From NCBI RefSeq assembly GCF_003610635.1, contig NZ_RAQJ01000005.1, forward strand, positions 1 to 64,000: 64,000 bases of DNA. The letters run 5' to 3'. Positions within the stretch are counted from its first letter, which is position 1, and each line of letters starts with the position of its first letter. The position numbers were made by a program, and so were the translations under genes. The notes beneath the pieces were generated by a model, which had not been told where the DNA came from, searched no databases, and saw only the letters and a list, made by a program, of their open reading frames with translations. This DNA comes from Ichthyenterobacterium magnum (GTDB taxonomy: Bacteria > Bacteroidota > Bacteroidia > Flavobacteriales > Flavobacteriaceae). Below are positions 54,654 through 61,841 of the stretch, one piece after another.

Positions 54654-55400
54654 TTAAATCACTTTAGCTTCGTTGTGAAGTAAACTTACTAATTCATCTA
54701 TATTATCTGCGTCAACTAATTTTACTGCACCTTTAGGTGCTGGTTTTTCAAACTTAACTGAAGCTGTTTCAGTGTTAGCATTAGTTGATTCTAAAACTGT
54801 TAAAGGTTTTTTACGAGCCATCATGATACCTCTCATGTTTGGAATACGTAAATCACTTTCTTCAACTAATCCTTTTTGGCCACCAATAACTAAAGGAAGA
54901 GAAGTAGCAACAGTTTCTTTACCACCATCAATTTCTCTTGTTGCTTTAGCATTGTTTCCTTCAACCTCTAAATTGATACAGTTATTTACAAAATTAGCAT
55001 TGGTTAATCCAGCTATCATACCAGGCACCATTCCGCCATTGTAATCAATAGATTCACGACCAGCGATTACTAAATCGTAACCACCATTGTTAATAACGTT
55101 AGTTAATTCTTTAGCAACAGCAAATCCATCTGTAGCTTGGGCGTTTACTCTAATTGCTGCATCTGCACCAATGGCTAAAGCTTTACGTAATGTTGGTTCA
55201 GTTTCTGGTCCTCCAACATTTACTACAGTAACATTTGCGCCTTGCTTTTCTTTAAACCACATAGCGCGCGTTAAACCAAACTCGTCATTAGGATTGATTA
55301 CGAATTGTACACCATTAGTATCAAACTTTGTATCTCCATCTGTGAAATTAATCTTTGAAGTTGTATCAGGAACATGACTAATACATACTAATATTTTCAT
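54654..55400 (-). CDS. etfB: Electron transfer flavoprotein subunit beta
   Basis: Encodes 248 aa. It binds AMP in the heterodimeric ETF, with MKILVCISHVPDTTSKI at the start and AGRESIDYNGGMVPGMIAGL in the middle. It is the first gene of the etfBA operon. Confidence 0.95.
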   Translation of the reverse strand: MKILVCISHVPDTTSKINFTDGDTKFDTNGVQFVINPNDEFGLTRAMWFKEKQGANVTVVNVGGPETEPTLRKALAIGADAAIRVNAQATDGFAVAKELTNVINNGGYDLVIAGRESIDYNGGMVPGMIAGLTNANFVNNCINLEVEGNNAKATREIDGGKETVATSLPLVIGGQKGLVEESDLRIPNMRGIMMARKKPLTVLESTNANTETASVKFEKPAPKGAVKLVDADNIDELVSLLHNEAKVI

Positions 55401-55506
55401 ATCTCTATAAGTATTAAATAAGTATAATTTTTTGAGGTTACGAAGATAATTATTTTATTCTGAATAAGTACTATGCATGCATAGTAAATTTTATTAAAAC
55501 TATAAT

Positions 55507-56586
55507 TTATCTTTTTAAGAATTTAAATACTTTTTGTTGGTTATTGGAATTTGAGAGTTTAATGAAATAAAGTCCGTTTGAATAATTTGAAATATTAATA
55601 GTATTATTTTTAAATCGTGTTGTATTAACTATTTTTTGTCCAGAAACGTTATAAATTTCAATATTAATTATTTGGCTTTCGGAGCTGGAAACCTGTAAGT
55701 ATGGATTTCCCATTATTTGAAAAGGTTTCATTCTTTCTAATGAGTTTTCTTGAACTGATAATGTGAATTCTTCAAAAGTAGCTGTATGATATCCGAAAAC
55801 CATGTTATTTCTATATAAAAAAAGGGTGTTGTTTATTGTGTCTATCGTTGGGGTCAAATCACCATAATTCTGGTTAATACAAGAAATATCTAACATACTA
55901 TATAGATGCTCTTCGATAAAATGGCAGGTGTTTGTTTGGTAATCGGTTTCAGTACTTATTCCTGGAGTAGATTCCCATAATTGTAAAGTATCATTAGTTG
56001 TTCCTCCTTTCAAGGCAATTGAAAAATAATTTCCGCAAGGGGTTTCATTTTGACTTTCGAGAATTAATAAGTCATTACTATTGTCATAAGTAAATGAAAT
56101 TAATATATCGAGGTTATCTGGTACTGTTTCTTCTGGGCAAGGTTCTCCAATATTATCAGCTATACTACAATAGTTTCTAAGTCGAAATGTTTTATTGTCT
56201 AAAAAATTAATAAGTTCAGAACTAATACTAGTATTTACATAATTAGAACTAAATAAAAATACTTCTGGAGGAACTGATGCTTGTAATTCATTAATCAAAT
56301 CTTTATTTTGGAAAAATAGAGTGTAATATTGTGATAAAGGTTCAGTATCAATCGAGGGATAGGATCTTACAAAATCATAAATTACATGATCATCAAAAAT
56401 ATTAGTGATATTTTGGTCTTGATGAGTTAAAGTAATTGTTCCATCTCCATTATCAGATACTGTAGGGATATTGTCTGTGTTTTCAATTTTTATATTATCT
56501 TTTTGCAAACTGCATAAAATAGAGTTTTGAGCAAACGAAATACTTATGTATAACGAAACAAATATAGCAATTAAGTAGTTTTTCAT
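55507..56586 (-). CDS. T9SS type A sorting domain-containing secreted protein
   Basis: Encodes about 359 aa; an ATG at 56589 is directly adjacent. A signal peptide (about 1-19) is followed by an unrecognised, Asn/Thr/Asp-rich body (about 20-280) with a META/lipocalin-like feel but no firm domain. The C terminus (about 290-359) is a type A sorting domain: INIEIYNVSGQKIVNTTRF and ISNYSNGLYFIKLSN ending KVFKFLKR. It should be exported across the outer membrane by T9SS and anchored or released after cleavage of the tail. Confidence 0.82.
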   Translation of the reverse strand: MKNYLIAIFVSLYISISFAQNSILCSLQKDNIKIENTDNIPTVSDNGDGTITLTHQDQNITNIFDDHVIYDFVRSYPSIDTEPLSQYYTLFFQNKDLINELQASVPPEVFLFSSNYVNTSISSELINFLDNKTFRLRNYCSIADNIGEPCPEETVPDNLDILISFTYDNSNDLLILESQNETPCGNYFSIALKGGTTNDTLQLWESTPGISTETDYQTNTCHFIEEHLYSMLDISCINQNYGDLTPTIDTINNTLFLYRNNMVFGYHTATFEEFTLSVQENSLERMKPFQIMGNPYLQVSSSESQIINIEIYNVSGQKIVNTTRFKNNTINISNYSNGLYFIKLSNSNNQQKVFKFLKR

Positions 56587-56642
56587 CATGTTATGATATT
56601 TAGAAACTTAAAGGTAAATAAAACTTATTAAGTTTAGTCTCA

Positions 56643-56675
56643 TATCAATTTTAAATTGATTATAGTTTATAATCA
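56643..56675. promoter_or_regulatory. Overlapping palindromes upstream of pdhB (candidate operator)
   Basis: TTGATTATA and TATAATCAA (arms of 9, perfect; 56655-56675) overlap ATCAATTTTAAATTGAT (56643-56659). A -7-like TATTTTTG (56684-56691) lies just downstream, so a regulator could act near the promoter. Confidence 0.4.
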
Positions 56676-56714
56676 ATAATTCTTATTTTTGCTATTCGAT
56701 TTAAAACAACATAA

Positions 56715-57692
56715 ATGAAGACAATTCAATTTAGAGAAGCCATTGCTGAAGCCATGAGTGAAGAAATGCGTAGAGATGGAAGCATTTATTTAATGGGAGA
56801 AGAAGTTGCTGAATATAATGGTGCTTATAAGGCTTCAAAAGGGATGTTAGATGAGTTTGGTGCTAAACGTGTTATAGATACGCCTATTGCTGAGCTTGGT
56901 TTTGCTGGTGTGGCTATTGGGTCTACTATGACTGGTAATAGACCAATTGTAGAATATATGACTTTTAATTTTTCTCTTGTTGGAATTGATCAAATAATAA
57001 ATAATGCCGCAAAAATTAGACAAATGTCTGGCGGACAATTTAAATGCCCGATTGTTTTTCGTGGCCCAACTGCTTCTGCTGGTCAGTTAGCTGCAACGCA
57101 TTCTCAAGCGTTTGAAAGCTGGTTTGCAAATACACCAGGTTTAAAAGTTGTAGTACCATCAAATGTATATGATGCTAAAGGATTATTAAAATCGGCTATT
57201 AGAGATGATGATCCAGTGATTTTTATGGAAAGTGAGCAAATGTATGGTGATAAAGGCGAAGTACCTGAAGGCGAATACACAATTCCGTTAGGTGTTGCAG
57301 ATATCAAACGAGAGGGAACAGATGTAACTATTGTCTCCTTTGGTAAGATTATTAAAGAAGCCTATAAAGCAGCAGACGAATTAGAGAAAGAAGGTATTTC
57401 ATGTGAGATTATTGATTTGCGTACAGTTCGTCCTTTAGACAAAGAAGCAATTTTAAAATCTGTTAAAAAAACAAACCGATTGGTAATACTTGAAGAGGCT
57501 TGGCCTTTTGGTAATGTGTCTACAGAAATAACATACATTATCCAGTCTGAAGCTTTCGATTATTTAGATGCTCCAATTATAAAAATTAATACAGCAGATA
57601 CACCTGCACCTTACTCACCAGTATTGTTAGAGCAATGGCTGCCAAATAAAGACGAGGTAATAAAAGCTGTAAATAAAGTAATGTATAAATAA
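56715..57692 (+). CDS. pdhB: Pyruvate dehydrogenase E1 component subunit beta
   Basis: Encodes 325 aa. A transketolase-type beta subunit: MGEEVAEYNGAYKASKGM, FGAKRVIDTPIAELGFAGVA, and the C-terminal DLRTVRPLDKEAI. It pairs with an alpha subunit encoded elsewhere in the genome. It is a single-gene unit here, which is common in Flavobacteriaceae. Confidence 0.94.
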   Translation: MKTIQFREAIAEAMSEEMRRDGSIYLMGEEVAEYNGAYKASKGMLDEFGAKRVIDTPIAELGFAGVAIGSTMTGNRPIVEYMTFNFSLVGIDQIINNAAKIRQMSGGQFKCPIVFRGPTASAGQLAATHSQAFESWFANTPGLKVVVPSNVYDAKGLLKSAIRDDDPVIFMESEQMYGDKGEVPEGEYTIPLGVADIKREGTDVTIVSFGKIIKEAYKAADELEKEGISCEIIDLRTVRPLDKEAILKSVKKTNRLVILEEAWPFGNVSTEITYIIQSEAFDYLDAPIIKINTADTPAPYSPVLLEQWLPNKDEVIKAVNKVMYK

Positions 57693-57763
57693 ATTACAAT
57701 TTTTTGCGTTATATAAACTTCATTAACACTATTTTGCACGATTGTTGATGAAGTTTTTTTAAT

Positions 57764-60277
57764 ATGAAGAAATATCTACTTATCATAGTATTCCTATTCT
57801 TAGGAATTGTCTCAGCGGTGTCCCAAACAAAAGTTAGTGGTTATGTTATGGATGAAAATAACGATCCAGTTGCATTTGCCAATGTGTTGTTTAAAGGAAC
57901 TACAGAAGGCACCATAACTAATGAAGATGGTCGTTTTTATTTAGAATCTGAAAATACTTGGGAGACTTTAATCATATCTTTTTTAGGTTATGAAGCTCAA
58001 GAAATGACGCTTGATAAAAAGGTAAACTACGATTTAAAGTTTGTTTTAAAAGAAGAAGCTGCAGCCTTAAATCAAGTCGTTATCGTTGCAGGAAAGCAAT
58101 CTAAAAAAGCAGAAGAAAATCCTGCTATTGCTATTCTAAAAAAGATTTGGGAGCGTAAACGTTTAAACGGATTAAAACAATTTAAACAGTACGAGTATGA
58201 CAAATACGAAAAAGTAGAGTTTGATCTTAACACTATTGATAGTGCTTTAATAAAAAGTAAACTCTTTAGAGGTATGGAGTTTGTTTTTGAAGAGGTTGAT
58301 ACATCCAGAGTAACAGGTAAAACATATTTGCCAATCTTTATAAATGAAGCTGTAAGTAAAGTTTATGGTGATAATATTATAAATAAAGAAAAGACCGATT
58401 TAAGAGGAAATAAAAACTCAGGATTTAGCAACAATCAAGTTATTATAGATTTTGTTGACGATTTGTATTCAGATTATAATGTATACGATAACTACTTAAA
58501 GTTTTTCGATAAAAGTTTTGTAAGCCCATTATCAAAAACAGGCGTTAATACTTATAATTATGTGTTGTCTGATAGTGCGATGATTGATAATAAATGGTGT
58601 TACAATATTATTTATTATCCGAGGCGAAAAAACGAGCTCACATTTAAAGGCGATTTTTGGGTTAATGACTCCACATATGCAGTAAAAGAAATTAATTTGC
58701 AAGCATCAAAAAGTGCTAATATAAACTGGGTAAAAGAAATTTATATTGAGCAAGAATTTGAAGTGCTTAACGATTCCTTATTCTTAATAAAGAGAGATTA
58801 TATGCTTTCTGATTTTGCTTTAAATAAAAAGGAAAAATCTCGTGGTGTTTATGGTAAACGAACTACACTTTATGAGAACTATGAATTTGATAAACCTAAA
58901 GACGAAAAGTTTTATGATGAAGAGGTTTATAATTATGATAAAGATGTCTATAATAGAGACGATTCATTTTGGGAACAAAACAGATTAGAGTCTTTAAATA
59001 AAGATGAAAGAGGTGTTTACAAGATGCTTGATACATTAAAGACCGTTAAAAAGTTTAAGCGTTTATATAGTTTAGGAAGCATTTTAGCTTCAGGTTATGT
59101 TGAGTTTTCAAGCATTAACTTCGATTATGGACCAATATTCTCTACATTTGGATTTAATGAAGTAGAAGGTTTACGCATACGCACAGGAGGAAGAACCTAT
59201 TTTGGACCTAACGACCTTTGGAGACTTGAAGGTTATACAGCTTATGGCTTTAGAGATAATAAATTTAAATACGGTTTGTCTGGTAAATGGCTACTAGATA
59301 AAAAGAACCGACTTATAATTTCTGGAGGTAATAGGCGAGATGTAGAGCAAATAGGAGCGAGTTTAACCACATCAACAGATGTGTTAGGGCGTAGTTTAGC
59401 ATCATCATCTGTAGTAGGAACGAGTACCAATGATAAGCTTACTAATATTAATCTTTCAACTTTAGCTCTAGAAATAGAACCCATAAGAAATTTAGTATTT
59501 CGCTTAAGCGGAAGCTATCGTACACTTGAATCTGCTTCAAAAACATTTAGCTTAGATTACCTAGATCCAGAATCACTTTCTGGTGTAGCTTCAGAGATTA
59601 AACAATTTGAGTCTGCTTTATCAATATCGTATTTCCCTAAACGAAAAATGACAGGTTTTGGGGTAGAACGCAAAAATGCAAATGATAATTATGCACGCTT
59701 ATTTGCACAAATATCACGTGGAGATAAAAGTATCATGAATAGTGATTTTGATTATACTAAATTGCAGTTTTCGTATATACAACCATGGCAAGTAGGTGGT
59801 TTTGGACGATTAACAACTACTATAGAATCTGGTAAAACATTTGGAGATGTACCTTTAGGACTTTTAAGTGTAGTTCCAGGGAATCAATCGTATTTTTCTA
59901 TTTACAATACCTTCTCACAACTTGATTTTTATGAGTTTGTAACAGATACATATACCTCTTTGCATTTAGAACATAATTTTAATGGGCGTTTGTTTTCACG
60001 TATCCCTTTTCTTAAAAAGTATAATTTAAGAGCTATTGTTGGTGTTAGAGGTGTTTGGGGAGAATTATCTCAAAGCAATATTGATTTAAGTACAACAGGA
60101 AATCCAAACGAAATACCTTTAATTGCGCCTAGCGAAGACATATATTACGAGTACAGTGTTGGAGTTGGTAATATTTTTAAAATACTACGTATAGACTTTA
60201 ATTTTAGAGGTAACTATTTAAGCAATCCAGATGCACGTAAATTTGGTGTTACAGGTAGTTTTGGGTTTTACTTTTAG
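57764..60277 (+). CDS. DUF5686 and carboxypeptidase-like regulatory domain protein
   Basis: Encodes 837 aa. Signal peptide (about 1-20), a carboxypeptidase-regulatory-like domain (about 22-105: KVSGYVMDENNDPVAFANVL), and then a DUF5686 region (about 110-837) whose end is beta-barrel-like, with aromatic strands and terminal Phe (GSFGFYF). The layout is typical of a Bacteroidota outer-membrane protein. Function is not known. Confidence 0.88.
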   Translation: MKKYLLIIVFLFLGIVSAVSQTKVSGYVMDENNDPVAFANVLFKGTTEGTITNEDGRFYLESENTWETLIISFLGYEAQEMTLDKKVNYDLKFVLKEEAAALNQVVIVAGKQSKKAEENPAIAILKKIWERKRLNGLKQFKQYEYDKYEKVEFDLNTIDSALIKSKLFRGMEFVFEEVDTSRVTGKTYLPIFINEAVSKVYGDNIINKEKTDLRGNKNSGFSNNQVIIDFVDDLYSDYNVYDNYLKFFDKSFVSPLSKTGVNTYNYVLSDSAMIDNKWCYNIIYYPRRKNELTFKGDFWVNDSTYAVKEINLQASKSANINWVKEIYIEQEFEVLNDSLFLIKRDYMLSDFALNKKEKSRGVYGKRTTLYENYEFDKPKDEKFYDEEVYNYDKDVYNRDDSFWEQNRLESLNKDERGVYKMLDTLKTVKKFKRLYSLGSILASGYVEFSSINFDYGPIFSTFGFNEVEGLRIRTGGRTYFGPNDLWRLEGYTAYGFRDNKFKYGLSGKWLLDKKNRLIISGGNRRDVEQIGASLTTSTDVLGRSLASSSVVGTSTNDKLTNINLSTLALEIEPIRNLVFRLSGSYRTLESASKTFSLDYLDPESLSGVASEIKQFESALSISYFPKRKMTGFGVERKNANDNYARLFAQISRGDKSIMNSDFDYTKLQFSYIQPWQVGGFGRLTTTIESGKTFGDVPLGLLSVVPGNQSYFSIYNTFSQLDFYEFVTDTYTSLHLEHNFNGRLFSRIPFLKKYNLRAIVGVRGVWGELSQSNIDLSTTGNPNEIPLIAPSEDIYYEYSVGVGNIFKILRIDFNFRGNYLSNPDARKFGVTGSFGFYF

Positions 60278-60281
60278 AAGA

Positions 60282-61101
60282 TTCGTTTAACGTGTTCGTG
60301 TATGGTTTGTTGCTTGGACTTAAAGATAGCAAAAAAGCAAGAACCCATTATTCAGCAGCGAGGAAAGTTCCGCAGGAAATTTCAGAAGCAATGAATTATA
60401 CACGTTGTTGGCATTAGTATTTTATTTCACTCTGTCTTTTACAACTTTTGTTTTTGATAGGTAATCGTGCAATCCATTCTTAACAAATAAGTATGATATA
60501 CCATCAAAAGGAATAAGTCGACATATGGTTCTTGCTATTATTTCTGAAACATTTGGTTTTGAACCATCAAATCTTACAACTTTAGTTTTAGTTATAAATT
60601 TCGCAACTGTTTTTTGAAACTTTATTTCCATTATTGCATAATATGCCAAGAAAGTTCCGAGAACTGTTATAAGAGTAAATAAACCACCAACAAAGCTGTT
60701 CGAAGTCGGGTTTATAAAAAGTCCTAGAATTATAAATATTACTAAAATCAATAAATAGGCAATGATAAAGTCAATTATGCAGTTTAAAAATCTTATTCCT
60801 GAACTAACAACATTTGAGTCAACTTTTTGTTTTTGTTCTATTTCTATAGTTGCTCGTTCTTTTATTTTTTCAAATTCGCTTTTATCGATATTCCGTTTTT
60901 CAATTTCCGCATCAGCAGCTTTGATTACAGTTGGATTATATCTTGTTCTTTCTGCTGTTACAATCTTTATTAGCTCTTCGTCTGTCCTTTCGGACATAAC
61001 TTTCGCAAATTCGTTTTCCATTAGTTTGATGGTAGGTTTATATTAATGCCAATTTAATGATATGAGTCCGTTTCAATGACTTATATCAAACGTTAAACGA
61101 A
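60282..61101 (-). mobile_element. Single-gene cassette-like unit B
   Basis: An 820-bp unit with perfect 12-bp inverted ends, TTCGTTTAACGT (60282-60293) and ACGTTAAACGAA (61090-61101). It starts 4 bp after the DUF5686 stop and ends about 95 bp before ppa. Inside, upstream of the gene, is a stem-loop GATATGAGTC/GACTTATATC (61059-61087). Downstream of the gene is a long imperfect palindrome (arms 60297-60317 and 60384-60404) ending TTATACACGTTGTTGGCAT. The same parts occur in unit A. Confidence 0.5.
60422..61021 (-). CDS. RDD family membrane protein (cassette B cargo)
   Basis: Encodes 199 aa. An N-terminal soluble helical part (1-68, charged) precedes an RDD domain with three hydrophobic segments: about 72-103 (FLNCIIDFIIAYLLILVIF), about 110-130 and a C-terminal region. 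The basic SEIIARTICRLIPFD is the usual RDD core. RDD proteins are of mixed function, some act in ion transport. It is the only gene of cassette-like unit B. Confidence 0.75.
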   Translation of the reverse strand: MENEFAKVMSERTDEELIKIVTAERTRYNPTVIKAADAEIEKRNIDKSEFEKIKERATIEIEQKQKVDSNVVSSGIRFLNCIIDFIIAYLLILVIFIILGLFINPTSNSFVGGLFTLITVLGTFLAYYAIMEIKFQKTVAKFITKTKVVRFDGSKPNVSEIIARTICRLIPFDGISYLFVKNGLHDYLSKTKVVKDRVK

Positions 61102-61139
61102 GGTCGTCTATTTTTCTTATAAAGTCAAGTTAGTTTTAG

Positions 61140-61170
61140 TTGCTCAAACATAAACTCTTATGTATCTTTG
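61140..61170 (+). promoter_or_regulatory. ppa promoter
   Basis: TTG (61140-61142), 20 bp, TATCTTTG (61163-61170); the start codon of ppa is 26 bp beyond. It matches the Bacteroidota consensus. Confidence 0.6.
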
Positions 61171-61195
61171 CACTCCTTAAAAAATAGAGAAGATT

Positions 61196-61723
61196 ATGAG
61201 TCCAAAAGGAAAATTAACTTTTGATGTTTTAATAGAAATACCAAAAGGAAGCCGTAATAAATATGAGTACGATTTTGAGTTAAATAAAATACGTTTTGAT
61301 CGTATGTTGTTTTCTTCAATGATGTATCCAGGAGATTATGGATTTATTCCAGAAACATTAGCATTAGATGGTGATCCATTAGATGTATTGGTTATGGGTA
61401 CAGAACCAACATTTCCAATGTGTGTGATGGAAGTAAAACCAATTGGAGTGTTCCATATGGCAGACGAAAAAGGTCCTGATGAAAAATTAATATGTGTACC
61501 AGTTACAGATCCAATCTGGAACTCTTACAATGATTTATCAGATTTAAATCCGCACCGTAAAAAAGAAATTACACATTTCTTTCAAGTGTATAAAGATTTA
61601 GAAGAAAAGAAAGTAGATGTTGGTGGTTGGGGAAATGCTGAAGAAGCTTATGATATTTTAAATAAATGTATCGAACGTTACGAAACTAGCGAGCATAAAA
61701 CGAATGGTGATTTCACTATTTAA
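61196..61723 (+). CDS. ppa: Inorganic diphosphatase (family I)
   Basis: Encodes 175 aa, a cytoplasmic family I pyrophosphatase. The signature DYGFIPETLALDGDPLDVLV contains the metal-binding acidic residues; KGPDEKLICVPVTDP and HFFQVYKDLE follow. A membrane pyrophosphatase gene lies next door, so the cell hydrolyses PPi both in solution and at a membrane. Confidence 0.96.
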   Translation: MSPKGKLTFDVLIEIPKGSRNKYEYDFELNKIRFDRMLFSSMMYPGDYGFIPETLALDGDPLDVLVMGTEPTFPMCVMEVKPIGVFHMADEKGPDEKLICVPVTDPIWNSYNDLSDLNPHRKKEITHFFQVYKDLEEKKVDVGGWGNAEEAYDILNKCIERYETSEHKTNGDFTI

Positions 61724-61747
61724 GAGTTAAAGAACTAACATATTGTT

Positions 61748-61785
61748 AAAAACCCTTTTGGATTACATTCAGAAGGGTTTTTTAA
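61748..61785 (+). terminator. Terminator after ppa
   Basis: Arms AAAAACCCTT (61748-61757) and AAGGGTTTTT (61773-61782) with a T-rich end. It separates ppa from the pyrophosphatase pump. Confidence 0.75.
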
Positions 61786-61841
61786 TGTACGACGATTTTG
61801 TTACATTAGCGACCGTTAAAAACTAATCAAACAAACATAAT

